64,000 nt of DNA. It comes from Hyperoplus lanceolatus (Eukaryota; Chordata; Actinopteri; Uranoscopiformes; Ammodytidae). A program made the translations under genes and the position numbers. Shown piece after piece: positions 1 to 11,524 of the stretch (the first letter of the stretch is position 1; the number at the start of each line of letters is the position of its first letter). The stretch lies in the NCBI GenBank assembly GCA_026929865.2, contig CM049397.1:310001-374000 (forward strand), in the 5' to 3' direction. The notes under the pieces were generated by a model, which was given only the letters and a program-made list of their open reading frames with translations, was not told the origin of the DNA and searched no databases.

Positions 1-500
1 CACCAATAACACCAGAAAAAGTAGCTAGATTTGTCGCTAGTCGCTTTTTTAAAAAAAAAAGTCGCCAGAGGGCTCTGAAAAGTTGCTAAGTTAGCAACAC
101 TGCACCCTCATGCTGTGCTCACCATGGAGATAACAGACTCTCGCTGGCTGCTACTGCGCACGTGCGAGCGAGCCGGAGGCTAAATGGTCCGGGGGGAACT
201 CCGACTACAAGTTTTAAGTTCCACACTGCAAAACAAGCCTGTACATTCGCCATATATTAACGCTATGTAGGCTACGCCACGAACGGACCGCGGTCCACCT
301 CTGTAACACCAAATACGTGCCTGTACCGTCACGGTACGGTACAAATACGTGTATCGTTACACCCCTATACTGTATATATCATTGTTTAACAGTTTTTTAG
401 TTTTTTTTTGGGCAAGTGAACACAACATTCGGGCAAGTAAAACATTACCTGAACTTGCCCTATGGGCAAGTGCATTTGAAACCTTAGTGTCAACCCCTGA
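1..500. repeat. Old repeat debris in ptar1 intron 2
   Basis: No coding exon is visible. Bases 1-110 resemble a dispersed fish repeat built on a tcgctagtcgc core with an A/T run. The rest is AT-rich sequence without a recognisable border. The stretch lies downstream of ptar1 exon 2 on the minus strand, so it is intronic. Confidence 0.35.
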
Positions 501-502
501 CT

Positions 503-598
503 TCTAATCATCCTACATCTGGCCACAAGAATCGGAACATCCTAAATCTTTTTTTCTACATACTATATAGTAGAAAGTATGCGATTCGGAACGCAACC
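503..598 (-). repeat. Terminal fragment of the ggttgcg-type transposon
   Basis: The sequence ends in gtatgcgattcggaacgcaacc and reads as the reverse complement of the left end of the element at 46068-47100, including the tactatatagtag core and the tgtggccag segment. Only one terminus is present, so this is a truncated copy. Related termini occur at 44637-44812 and 46068-47100. Confidence 0.7.
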
Positions 599-901
599 TA
601 ACTTCTAACTCGAGTGTGGCTATTTTGACAGCAAATGTAACAGGCCTACGCATGTGTGGAGTGGAGCTGTGATGTCATAGTTATCAAAGGGAACAACATT
701 GCTATTCATATGGTGACACTGGAGTAGTGTTTTGAAAAGATTTCACTCTGGAACCTGGTTTCAAAAGTTTACGTTTTCAAGACTGCAAACGCTGTTATCA
801 TGTAAATGATAGGCCGCAAATGTAAAAATACCTTTGTGTTTGTGCCGTTACCGCGTAAAGTGCCTCTTAGATTGAGGTAGATGGTGAGTGAGTTGACTTA
901 C

Positions 902-1071
902 CTTCTCTGTCCAGCCAGTGTTTGCGCTGGCGGTAGAGCAGCAGCTTGTTGTGGACATATGGCAGAAGGAACTTGACACACCAACTCTCAACACCCAGCT
1001 TGTTCTCCACCAACACAATGGGACTGCGGTTGTAGCGGGCCTCGGGACACGGGATCACTCCAATCTCATCA
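902..1071 (-). CDS. ptar1: ptar1 coding exon 2 (prenyltransferase alpha-subunit repeat protein)
   Basis: This 170-bp exon encodes residues 29-85: DEIGVIPCPEARYNRSPIVL, then VENKLGVESWCVKFLLPYVH and NKLLLYRQRKHWLDRE. That matches the N-terminal part of vertebrate PTAR1 almost residue for residue as remembered. Read on the minus strand, the acceptor is tgctccctcag at the right edge and the donor is aag/gtaagt at the left edge. The first base completes the Ile codon begun by AT at the end of exon 1, and the last G opens the next codon. PTAR1 is an alpha-type subunit with tetratricopeptide-like prenyltransferase repeats; with RABGGTB it forms geranylgeranyltransferase type III, acting on substrates such as FBXL2 and YKT6 in the cytosol. 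The next exon is not found in 1-901 and must lie outside the window. Confidence 0.93.
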
Positions 1072-1154
1072 CTGAGGGAGCAGACACTAAAGATGAGGGC
1101 TCAGGGAACTTTTGACTGGTCATTTATGGACATAGAAGAATCATTCTGACCATA

Positions 1155-2645
1155 CACTGTGTGCACAATTATTAGGCAAGTGAGGATTTGGATTTAAGCA
1201 TACCAGGTGAAGTGTATTTGCGTAATGAGTTAAGGTGTGGCCTAAGGAGATCAACACTCTATATCAAGGTGTGCATAATTATTAGGCAGTTTCTTTTTCT
1301 CAGGCAAAATGGGCCAAAAAAGTGATTTAATGGACTCTGAAAAGTCAAATTCTAAAAATTCTTTCAGAGGGATGCAGCACTCTTGAAATTGCTAAGATAT
1401 TGGGGCGTGACCGCAGAACCATCAAACGTTTTGTTGCAAATAGCCAACAAGGTCGCAAGAAACGCATTGTGAAAAAAAAGACGCAAATTAACTGCCAAAG
1501 ATTTGAGAAGAATCAAACGTGAAGCTACCAGGAACCCATTATCCTCCAGTTCTGCCATATTCCAGGACTGCAACCTACCCGGAGTGCTCAGAAGTACAAG
1601 GTGTTCAGTGCTTAGAGACATGGCCAAGGTAAGGAAGGCTGAATCCCGACCACCACTGAACAAAACACACAAGTTGAAACGTCAAGACTGGGCCAAGAAA
1701 TATCTGAAGACAGATATTTTCAAAGGTTTTATGGACTGATGAGATGAGAGTGACTCTTGATGGACCAGATGGATGGGCCCGTGGCTGGATCAGTAACGGA
1801 CACAGAGCTCCACTTCGACTCAGACGCCAGCAAGGTGGAGATGGGATACTGGTATGGGCTGGTATTATTAAAGATGAGCTAGTTGGACCTTTTCGGGTTG
1901 AAGATGGCCTCAAAATCAACTCCCAAACCTACTGCCAGTTTCTAGAAGATACTTTCTTCAAGCAGTGGTGCAGGAAAAAGTCTGCATCTCTCAAGAAGAC
2001 CATGATTTTTATGCAGGACAATGCTCCATCACATGCATCGAATTACTCAATTGCATGGCTAGCCAGTAAAGGCCTTAAGGATGAAAAAATAATGACATGA
2101 CCCCCTTCCTCATCTGATTAAACCCTATTGAAAACCTGTGGGCCCTGCTTAAACGGGATATTTACAGTGAAGGAAATCAGTACACCTCTCGGAACAGTGT
2201 CTGGGAGACTGTGGTTGCTGATGCACAAAAAGTTGATCGTCAACAGATCAAGAAACTGACAGACTCCATGAATGGAAGGCTTGTGACAGTTATTGAAAAG
2301 AAGGGTGGCTATATTGGTCACTGATTAAATTTTTTTGACATGTCGGAAATTTTTATTTGTAAATTGAGTCGTTTTATTACCCTCACTTTAACAGATGAAA
2401 ATAAACATGTGAGATGGGAACATTTTCGTTTTTTTATTTAGTTGCAGAATAATTCTGCATACTAATAGTTGCCTAATAATAGCAAAACGTATATATATTC
2501 TCGTAAGAAAGACAAAACCTCACTTTTACTTTCGTAAACATTCAGGTTTAGTCTTTAACATTTTGGATTGACCGAGAGCACTGTAATTGTTCAATAATAA
2601 AATTAATCCTCAAAAATACAACTTGCCTAATAATTGTGCACAGTG
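1155..2645 (+). mobile_element. Tc1/mariner element with nested terminal repeats
   Basis: The element is bounded by inverted ends cactgtgtgcacaattatta and taataattgtgcacagtg, each flanked by TA (1153-1154 and 2646-2647), the Tc1/mariner target. A second copy of the terminal motif lies inside each end (about 1269-1290 and 2458-2485), which is the IR/DR layout of some fish Tc1 elements. It sits in ptar1 intron 1 in reverse orientation to the gene. Confidence 0.88.
1503..2324 (+). pseudogene. Broken Tc1-like transposase
   Basis: Conceptual translation in shifting frames gives a Tc1-type transposase: a WAKKYLKTDI stretch, then GWARGWISNGHRAPLRLRR, the second catalytic block MQDNAPSH near 2017-2040, and NPIENLWALLKRDIY near 2127-2172 carrying the last acidic residue. 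The C-terminus VTVIEKKGGYIGH ends at 2324. At least two frameshifts (near 1738 and 2095) and a stop before NPIENLW break it. The product is not expected to be made, so this copy is non-autonomous. Confidence 0.85.
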
Positions 2646-3021
2646 TATAGTGTGGCTTCCCTTCTGATATCAAGTCAAATTCTCAGGAATATATGGACAG
2701 CTTATGAAAGAGCTTCTGCTCAGAAAAAAAGGAATAGCTCCGTCTTCTAAGCTCTATCTGTGTAGCTGCTTTCCATTCAATCCATATCAGTTTTGGAAAA
2801 GAAAAACAAAAAGTAACCCTTTTTTTAATATCAACCTTTCATCCACATTCAAAAACAACAACATTAAAACATGAAATCAAATTTGTTTTTCCAATTTACT
2901 CAAATGGATATGGATTGAAAGGAAGATAAACACATACGCTGTGTACTCTAGCCTTTATTTTGACTTCCTCATGGTAAAATCAATCTGTTTCAGGGGCAGA
3001 TGTGCAAATATTTTAAAAGGA

Positions 3022-3095
3022 TTCATCCACAAGGCTCCTGGACCTGATGACATCATTCACCGGGCTCTCAGGGTGTGTGCAGACCAGCTGCACTT
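3022..3095 (+). pseudogene. LINE reverse transcriptase remnant
   Basis: A short segment reads HKAPGPDDIIHRALRVCADQL, close to the KAxGPDxIPxRxLRxCADQL block at the start of reverse transcriptase in fish non-LTR retrotransposons. Nothing on either side continues it, so it is an isolated fragment. Confidence 0.55.
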
Positions 3096-3146
3096 AAACG
3101 TATGCTCCGCTGCGAAAGCAAACTAGGTTAGGTTAGGTTTACCTAA

Positions 3147-3262
3147 TTGTCCATGCAGCACAGTGGAGGAGGCTCCATCATGATCTTGGGTGATTTTTCC
3201 TTCAATGGTGCTTGAGACCAAATGCAAAATGGCCTGTGTGGCGGACACTAACACTGCACATC
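3147..3262 (+). pseudogene. Tc1 transposase remnant
   Basis: The phrase gcacagtggaggaggctcca translates to HSGGGSIMILGDFS, resembling the GGGSxMxWGxFS motif between the first two catalytic residues of Tc1 transposases. The surrounding sequence is decayed and no terminal repeat is seen. Confidence 0.5.
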
Positions 3263-3271
3263 ACCCTATGT

Positions 3272-3912
3272 CAGTGCTTCTCAAATGGTGGGGCGCACCT
3301 CCCTGGGGGGGCGCGGGCTGCCTTGATTTCCAACTGACCAAAAAAAAATAAAAAATTAAGTGCTAGCAAGCGCGATGTGTGCTTATGTATGGTCATATCG
3401 ATCATATCCGCGCGAAAGTCCGCGATTTGCAGTAAATATATGTCCACATGTGTCTCCAAGTGTCTCTGTAGGCTATTTAAAAAGAAATCAAGAAAGTAGA
3501 CTAATAATAACATTAATGACTTATTTATGAATTATCGCATCACAGAAGCATATAATAATAGAAAAACACCACCTTAACTATGTTTACAGTTTAAAAATGT
3601 TTTGAATGAAATGCAAACCTCAGGGAATCATTTGCTCTTGTTTCTCTGTCCTGAGATTCACACAGACTGAGCAGTCTTGCTTAAATGTTACAAATTGAGC
3701 TAATAAACTGAATTTAGATTTTTTTTGCTGCAGAAGTTATCTCAGCTAATTGTTGTTATCTAATTTGATAATAAGGTGATTGTATGCAGAATACTCGTGC
3801 CAGAAACTCATACAGTGGTTTTGAACAGATAAATAAATAAATATTAGCAGGTTCTCAATAGTATTTCAATTTAGGGGGGGGCGCGAAAAAATGTCTGTCC
3901 CCTAGGGGACAC
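3272..3912. repeat. hAT-like repeat with cagtgcttctcaaatggtgg terminus
   Basis: The left edge carries cagtgcttctcaaatggtgg, a hAT-type end common in fish. The right part shows a gggggggcgcgaaaaaatgt tract. No matched inverted end or target duplication was found, so the borders are approximate. Confidence 0.45.
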
Positions 3913-3949
3913 ACCGTTGCACTTAGAAACGCAAACATTTCACAGAATG

Positions 3950-4984
3950 TCCATCCCCACCCCACGGGGTGTGCTATTATTCAGTTTTTTGAATTTCCAC
4001 TAGGGGGCGCTGTTATTAAGCCCCGACTGAAAAGTTTGAGAGGCCACGCCCCGCACACCGTAAGTCCGATTCACTTGACATTTCTCACACATGTGTATGT
4101 TAGGGTGCTCTACAAAAAAGCCTCTGGGACCATAAAAGTCCGCCTGGGAATATTTTCAGTTAATTAGCAAAACTGAAAAACAGGGTTTTGAACACAACTT
4201 TGTCAAATTCTACTCTATAAACACCAAATTTCTCACAAAGCCTCGGGGGACTACAATGCACATGCCCGTAAAATATTAGTAGGCTAGCTTGAAAAACATG
4301 GGCGCCATTGACCAAAACGTTTACGCAGGGGCGGGGCTTATTAACAAATTGGCCATAACTCCTTAACCATAGGTCCTATCATCATCGAACTTGCTGGGTA
4401 TGTGAAGTCATGTGGTAGCATGTCCCTCGAAGCTTGTCGAGATTAACCCATAGGGGGCGCCACAAATGCGAAAACCATAATTCAAAATTGCAATGTTTGA
4501 CAGGCCACGCCCCTTTCCCACTCACTCTGACTTGAAATTTCTCACACATGTACAGCTCATGGTGCTCTACAATAAAGCCTCTTGGACCATAGGGGTCAGC
4601 CATGATTTTTTTTCTCATCCCAAATTTGCATGACCTGAAATACAGTCAAGTGCCATCTACTTCGTGGATTTCCAACCTATCATCACCAAATTGTGTACAC
4701 ACTATCAGGGGACCGACATACACATGTGTATTAAGTTTTAATGAGATAGCTAAAAAAACATGGCCGCCCTTAACGAAAACATCTTCGCTAAGAGCGGCCG
4801 GCCATTTTCCTGCCGTTTTGCCACGATTGCGACCTTCAATCGGCCACAACTCGGGACTCGAGTTTGGAAAGCCCGCGGCGGCGGTTCGTAGAAGCGTTCG
4901 AGCCCGGCCGACGGGTGGGGCGCCAACGACGCGGGGCTGGCGGTCGGCGCCGGGTGGCCCGTACTTTCAAAATTTTTCTAGGGA
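3950..4984. repeat. Tandem-like repeat, about 460-bp spacing
   Basis: Two related blocks start near 4032 and 4494. Each has an aggccacgcccc core, a tttctcacacatgt core, then ggtgctctaca, and a segment saying that a cctcttggaccata-type sequence follows. The right part (4790-4970) is GC-rich (gcggcggttcgtagaagcgt). Similar high-copy sequence is familiar from fish genomes; no coding function is evident. Confidence 0.5.
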
Positions 4985-5125
4985 TTTTCTAGTTTTCATT
5001 CCACTTCACAATTATGCGCCACTTTGTGTTGGTGTATCACATAAAATCCCAATAAAGTAAATGTAAGATGACAAAATGTGGAAAATTTCAAGGGGTATGA
5101 ATACTCTTGCAATGTACAGTAGTTA
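4985..5125 (+). repeat. Terminal fragment of a Tc1 element
   Basis: The sequence from ttcattccacttcacaatta to aaggggtatgaatactcttg is the reverse complement of the left end of the Tc1 copy at 25184. Only this end is present. Confidence 0.7.
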
Positions 5126-5335
5126 TACTAGTATTATGGCTGAGGCCATTTATAAAGTGGTTTGTAAGTTGTTTTGGTTGTGTGCATATGTGTGTGTGTG
5201 TGTGTGCAGGGGCGCCGCCAGAGATTTTTGGCCCCATGAAAAGATATCACTCTGGGCCCCCAACCAGGCCACGCCAAGCAAATGCAATGTTCTGTAACGG
5301 AACGTCCAGAACCCAACAGACCCATTGAAGCTTAA

Positions 5336-5410
5336 GATACCTAAACTACCTATAACTCTATTCATACAGGCGAGATACCTAAACTACCTATAACTCTATT
5401 CATACAGGCG
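5336..5410. repeat. Tandem duplication, 38-bp unit, two copies
   Basis: The unit gatacctaaactacctataa followed by ctctattcatacaggcg occurs twice in direct succession and is identical over the repeat. Confidence 0.9.
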
Positions 5411-5831
5411 TGCACCTATGTTGAAGTCCAATACTAAAGGCCTACAATACACTGACACTGAGCTGTTAAAATACAACACTGTGCAAATGTTCAACATTCT
5501 GCAGACAATTCTCTATACGATGCAAGGCTAATATTCTGGAAAACAAATCTGCTACAGGCCATCTCTTATGGTGAAAATCACATTTTATTTTTTCAATTCT
5601 CAAATGAAAAAAATCTCGACATCAATTGTGGTGTCAATGTACGTAATATAACTCTTTAAATTAACAAATTGCGTCATCTACATGAATATCAAAAAGACAT
5701 ACTGTCGCCCTTTAATTCATCCATCTTTCTTTCTTTCCTCTCTTTTCGCTTTTGATATACTGACTTTTGTCGTTGAGACATGATTCAATCATCCCCCGTT
5801 AATCACTCTCGATAGTGGCACGGGATGCGGA

Positions 5832-6701
5832 TAGGGTTGTCACCTTGGATTTAGGAAAAAAAGGGACACTTGATGTTTGGGGCGGAGGGCTCGGCCATTA
5901 TTAGGCTACCAGTTCAGTGTAATGACCTATAATAACCATAAACACCTACAGTGCTTTTTACAGTAGGATATATAAGGAGACTGAGGTGGGAACCCAGGAC
6001 CTTGTAGGGGGGTCCGGGGAGGAAAAAATGCAACCTTTTAAAGTAAAATTCATCAATCTGGTGCACTTTCAGAAGAAAATTGCATGCAACCAGTCCCAGG
6101 GAAATAAATCATCATGTCCCCTCAACTAGTAGGTGAAAAATAGAAAAGCAAGTGCAAAACAAAAGCATTAAGTATTAGCTCTGTCTTAGGGGCTTCATGA
6201 GGGGCCTTGAAGGCCCCCTCACACATGCAGTAATAAGCTTTCTATGTGTGAATTCTTTACTGTTCATAAAAAAGCAGCTATCCACCCTCTGGGCCCATTA
6301 TCTCATAATCCGTCTATGAACCAAATGGTTTCCACAATATTTTTTTTTTATTTTCGCGGGGAGCAAGCATTATTTATTTAAAAAAAAAAAAAAAAAAAAA
6401 AGTGGGGGGCCCCCCACACTGGGTCTTGAACTTGAAACGGGCCCCGAGATCGTTGAGACCACCCCTGCCCACTTGTCGTGCCGCCTGACAACGGAACGCG
6501 CCTTCTCTCTGCCCGGCCCCGCTCGCCTCTCCATTGAGAATTAGTTGGCGCAACAAACGCCTCGGCCCGTGTGAAACGGCCTTAACTACTGAGCGAAGGA
6601 AATCAAATGAGATTTTGGCATTTCCCCCCAAAAAACTGGACAGATTGTGCTGGTGAAAAAAGAGAACAATTCTGGGAAAAACGGGACGGGTGGCAACACT
6701 A
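5832..6701. mobile_element. Non-autonomous hAT-like element (870 bp)
   Basis: Ends tagggttgtcacc and ggtggcaacacta are inverted repeats with minor mismatch. They are flanked by an exact 8-bp duplication gatgcgga (5824-5831 and 6702-6709). It includes a poly-A run at about 6379. It lies inside the larger hAT at 5207-8016. Confidence 0.85.
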
Positions 6702-6857
6702 GATGCGGAGCTGTTTGAAAAGCGGACCAAACCATTACTTCTAAATACAGGGGGGGTGTACAGAGTTTTGAAATTGTTACTTTTTGTCAGAAAACTTTTA
6801 AATGAACCATTAATTTTATTTGTTTCACGTTAGATACAATGTTTTATTAATGGAGAG

Positions 6858-7880
6858 TAGGGCTGGGCGATTACTTGAAATTCAATTTCGATTACGATTT
6901 TGGCTTCCCTCGATCATGAAAACAAGATAATCGTAATAAAACGATTATTGTGTTGCACTCCGTGTCTTGTGTGGTAAATGCAGCGAACCCTTCTGTGTGT
7001 GCTCTGCCCCGCCCAAACACTTTCGCTTTCAGCGATTGCAGTCCAATGGTTTATTCAGCATAAAGTAAGTACTCGCCCAAGACTAATGTTAAATCGAAAC
7101 ACAAACGCCTTGCGCGAGCGAAATAGCAAGTTGGGTAGCGGTTGGGTAACGGTGGCGGTGGGTAGCGGTGTCATTCAAAGTGACACCTCGCCAGTGTGAG
7201 CCGACGCACAGAAAAGCACTGTGGCTTTACGGCTAGAATGAACCGGGGATATCCTGCCCGTTAACGTTTTTGATGTGGAAGGCTTCCACGATCGGATTGC
7301 ATTTCTTGAGCCTCGATACACAGAGCCATGTCGCCAAACTGACAGCGCGACTAGAGAAAATATACAGTGATCCACCTCCCTCCGTTAGTTTCAGTCTAGA
7401 GCTGAACAAATTACAATAACCACCACGGACATCGTTTAAATAAAGCCTCTTGTTTTTATGATCATTAGGAATTTGATGCAAATTCTGAAGTCTGGATATT
7501 ACGGTGGCAGCTGCTGTGCAGTTGTTCTTCAGCAACTCAACCTGCACTGTAAAAAAAAAAGGCAATAAGTTGATCTTTTTGTAGATTCATACCTCCTCAA
7601 CGTGCAAATAAATGAGTTGTTCACAATCACATCCCTAGTAAAATATTAATTTTACTCTTAGATTGGAAGGTTTCACTGTTTATTTATTTAGAGTGGCTTT
7701 TTAGTTGTAGGCTACGTTTGAGGAGCACATTTGGGAGTTTAATTTATGCAATGTTGAAAGAATTTACAGAATTTTCATTTTAGGGCATCCCTACAGTGAA
7801 TAATCATCTTTAATAATCATGATTACAAAATCAATCAAAATAATCGTGATTATCATTTTTGCCATAATCGAGCAGCCCTA
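6858..7880. mobile_element. Non-autonomous hAT-like element (1,023 bp)
   Basis: Ends tagggctgggcgattacttg and ataatcgagcagcccta are inverted, with the exact duplication atggagag at 6850-6857 and 7881-7888. The family recurs at 48405-49301. Its 7233-7560 segment is also related to the inverted arms at 8609 and 16153. Confidence 0.88.
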
Positions 7881-8015
7881 ATGGAGAGTATTGATTAAAG
7901 ATTAAGTATTGATTTTTTTTTTTTTTTTAAATCCTTAAGTTCTAATATTTTTGGGCCCCTGCCAGTCACGGGCCCTTAGAATCGTCCTAACTTTTCACCC
8001 CATTACGGCACCCCT

Positions 8016-8025
8016 GTGTGTGTGT

Positions 8026-8057
<32 letters not shown>
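8016..8057. repeat. (TG)n microsatellite
   Basis: About 40 bp of TG dinucleotides with one TC interruption. It is the right half of the microsatellite split by the hAT at 5207-8016. Confidence 0.95.
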
Positions 8058-8089
8058 TCTCTTGGTTGTTGGCTTTCATCTATGACAGT

Positions 8090-8395
8090 TAGGGGCGGCA
8101 GTGGCGAAGTGGGTAGGGAGTTCGCCTCTGGTGTGCAGGGTCGGAGGTTCGATGCCCCGTCTCCCCGCCACATGTCGAAGTGTCCCTGGGCAAGACACTG
8201 AACCCTGAATTGCTCCCGATAGTTAGCTTAGCACCCTAGTGCTAAGCCTACCCTGCGTGGTAGCTGCTGCTATCGGTGTATGAATGTGTGTGTGACTGGG
8301 TGAATGTGTACAAAAACAATGTAAAGCGCTTTGGGTCTGTGATAAACGGAGATATAGCGCTATACAAGTCCATTTACCATTACCAGTTTAAAATG
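8090..8395 (+). mobile_element. tRNA-derived SINE
   Basis: The 5' head ggggcggcagtggcgaagtg carries an A-box-like segment and ggttcgatgcc is a B box, giving an internal RNA polymerase III promoter. The body has the phrase gtccctgggcaagacactga, and the 3' tail tgtaaagcgctttgggtctg to gctatacaagtccatttacc is of the type shared with LINE 3' ends. It is non-coding and depends on a LINE for movement. Confidence 0.85.
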
Positions 8396-8608
8396 GCAGT
8401 GTATGGGGACCACTGGCCTTAAGTCAAATCAATTGACAAAACCAGACAAAACAACTGAATATAGTTCCTTCTGTGTGGGCTGCTATGTGTGGACTCGAGT
8501 CACATGACTTGGACTCGAGTCATGAATTTGATGACTTGAGACTCGACTTGACAAAATGTTAAGAGACTTGCAACTTGACTTGGACTTTAACATCAAAAGA
8601 CGATCTGA

Positions 8609-9213
8609 TTGTAGATCATGAAAACACAGAGCCATGTCGGCAGACAAACTGCGCGTCTAAAGGAACTGTCCAGTGAGCAGAGTCCCTCCGTTCGTTTCTG
8701 TCTACAACCGACACAATCACCGGAGACGCATTCACAGCGTTTAAATAAAGCCATTGGGGCTTTGATGCAAATACTGTAACATTACGGCGGCAGCTAAAGG
8801 AAAAGCGCAGTTTTCACTTCATTTTCTGCACCTCAACCTCTGCTGTGGGAAGAAATAAAGGGGGCAAAGTAAGTCCATTGATTTGTCGACTCGCAGGCAG
8901 ACAGTAGGCAGCTCTGCCAATGGAGCGAGAGTGCGCCGGCTTGTTGCTCCGTCTGTCAAAACACCCACGGATGGTTTGTCCACTGGCCTTTCATTAAAAA
9001 ATATATTTCATATTACGTTTATTATATTGATAAACACTGCTTTCATTCCGACTCTCAACACGCATTTCAATGAACCATGATGTAGTCTACAAAAAGATAC
9101 TGAACTGTGATTGGCCGTTACTGGCCCGGGCGGGACAGTGACTGGCCAATCAACTTGCCCTGCATATGATTTTACTGGCCCCGGACCAGCGGGCCATTGG
9201 TTATGTCGAACCC
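8609..9213. repeat. Left arm of a 0.6-kb inverted repeat
   Basis: From gattgtagatcatgaaaaca to gttatgtcgaaccct this segment is repeated in reverse complement at 16153-16787 with scattered differences. It includes the shared blocks gccatgtcggcagacaaact and actgtgattggccgttactg. The outer tip gggttcgacataac looks like a hAT terminus. Confidence 0.8.
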
Positions 9214-9764
9214 TGTGTGCTCATAAGTTTACATACCCTGGGAGAATTTATGATTTCTTGGCCATTCTTCAGAGAATATGTATGATAACACAAAAGCCTT
9301 TCTGCCACTCATGGTTAATGGTTGGGTGAAGCTATTTATTGGCAAACAACTGTGTTTACTCTTTTCAAATCAAAATTACTAAAAGAAAGTACCCAAATGA
9401 CCCCGATCAAAAGTTTACATACCCCAGTGACTTTGACCTGATAACATGCACAAAAGTTGACAGAAACAGGTTTGAATGGCTACTCAAGGTTCCCATCCTC
9501 ACCAGTGACCTGTTTGTTTATAATTAGTGTGTGTGTATAAAAGGTCTGTGAGTTTCTGGGCTTCTGACAGACCATTGCATCTTTCATCCAGTGCTGCACA
9601 GACGTTTCTGGATTCTGAGTCATGGGGAAAGCAAAATAATTGTCAAAAGATCTGCGAGAAAAGGTAATTGAACTGCATAAAACAGGAAAGGGGTATAAAA
9701 ATATATATTTATAGCTGCTGGTAAACTCTCACAATGGAGTATCTACGCCTTCCACCACCAGAAA

Positions 9765-11362
9765 TAAAAATAGCATACCACCTGTCTCTAAAACACCTCT
9801 TTTCAGCCTTGTTCAAGTTCCAACAAGAATTGTTGTAGATGCGCTTCTTGCCATCAACCCCAGGAAGTACATGGGAGAGGACAATTTGGACCCATTTTCA
9901 ATAAATCTCTCTGCACTTATCATATCAAAACAAATAACCCATATTTTTAATCTTTCCATCTCCTCTGGTATTGTTCCTAAAGTCTGGAAAAAAGCTCACG
10001 TCATTCCATTACATAAAGGGGGTGACAAAAGTGATCTCAATAATTACAGGCCAATTTCCAAACTACCATGCCTGGCAAAAATTCTAGAATCAGTCATTAA
10101 TACTCAGTTGAAAACCTTTTTATCCAGTGCTTCCATTTAGAGTCCATTTCAATCTGGTTTAGGGCAGGCCACAGTACCATATCTGCTGTCACTTTGGTCT
10201 TAGACAACATACAGCTATCGATAAAAAAATGCACTGTGCAGCATTTTTTGTTGATCTGTCAAAAGCTTTTGATACTTTAGATCACCATTTGCTTTTAGAG
10301 AGGCTGCATGAAATTGGTTTTGATTATTCTACATGTAGCTGGTTTAGGGACTATCTCTCTGATAGACAGCAGTCAGTAAAACTGGGAAGCTACCAAACTG
10401 AGTTTTTAACAATTACAAATGGTGTTCCGCAGGGCTCAATTTTGGGTCCAGTCCTATTCACAATTTACATCAATAACATTGTTTCATCACTACAAAACTG
10501 CCATGCCCATTTGTATGCGGACGACACTGTACTGTATTGCATTTCTGATTCAGTACAACAATCTGTTCAGAACCTACAGAGCTCTTTTAACTCCCTGCAG
10601 AACTGTCTAGTGGATCTCAGGCTTGTCCTTAATACAGAAAAAACAAAATATATGTGTTTTTCCAGAGCAAGAATTACACATTTTAAAGATCTTATTATTT
10701 ACACAAATAATGGATCTCATATTGAAAGAGTCACTGAATATAAATATCTTGGCATCTGGATAGATGAAAAACTCTCTTTTACATTTCACATAAAAAATCT
10801 TGTCTGTTGTCTGCGACAAAAGATTGGATATTTTTATTGGAACAAAGCCACCTTCCCGTTGTTCAGCAGGAAAAGGATTATTGAGGCAGTTGTTATGTCC
10901 GTCCTTGATTACGGTGATGTAGTTTATCGGCATGCATCTCGTTCATGTCTTAACCTCCTAGACTCTGTGTATCACTCTGCTTTGAGATTCATCACAGGAG
11001 ATACCTATGATACACACCATTGTGTTTTATATGAAAAGGTTGGGTGGTCCTCCCTTAAGGAGAGACGTGATGCACATTGGCATATTTTTATATATAAAGC
11101 TCTGACTGGAAAGCTAACACTCTATTTGACAGAAATGCTGCTTATTTCAGATGGGCTTTATCAAACCCGCTCAACTGACATGCTCATGTTATATGTTCCC
11201 TATGCCCGGTCTGAGCTTGGTAAAACCGCTTTTAGCCATAGTGCCCCTGACTCCTGGAACAGCCTACAACATAGAATTAAAATAAATACACTCATAACTG
11301 TTAACCAATTTAAAATTATTATTTTAAATCAGCCCCTCTACACTTGTAACTGTTTTAATTAG
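9765..11362 (+). pseudogene. LINE reverse transcriptase, C-terminal part
   Basis: The frame from about 9830 reads VVDALLAINPRKYMGEDNLD and HVIPLHKGGDKSDLNNYRPI up to a stop at 10138. After a frame break, a 377-codon open frame from 10229 to 11362 carries DLSKAFDTLDHHLL (first catalytic Asp), GVPQGSILGPVLFTIYINNI, and the HLYADDTVLY active site near 10510-10540. A C-terminal LFSRKRIIEAVVMSVLDYGD region follows, with no separate RNase H visible. The endonuclease region is missing, so this copy cannot move. It has two breaks relative to the family. Confidence 0.92.
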
Positions 11363-11405
11363 GCTATTGTCTCTTTCATTCAATTGATCTGAATGTTTTA
11401 AATTG

Positions 11406-11524
<119 letters not shown>

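Larger units (their letters stand above)
5207..8016. mobile_element. hAT-like element inserted in a TG microsatellite
   Basis: Inverted ends caggggcgccgcc and ggcacccctg border the insertion. Both sides are flanked by tgtgtgtg, so the 8-bp target lay in a TG run. The body holds two younger hAT copies (5832-6701 and 6858-7880) and a 38-bp tandem duplication. No transposase frame survives. Confidence 0.75.

Noticed and set aside
918..1115. Plus-strand 65-codon open frame
   Set aside because: Antisense shadow of ptar1 exon 2.
1155..2645. Host gene on the plus strand near 1500-2100
   Set aside because: The open frames have Tc1 transposase motifs and lie between TA-flanked inverted ends.
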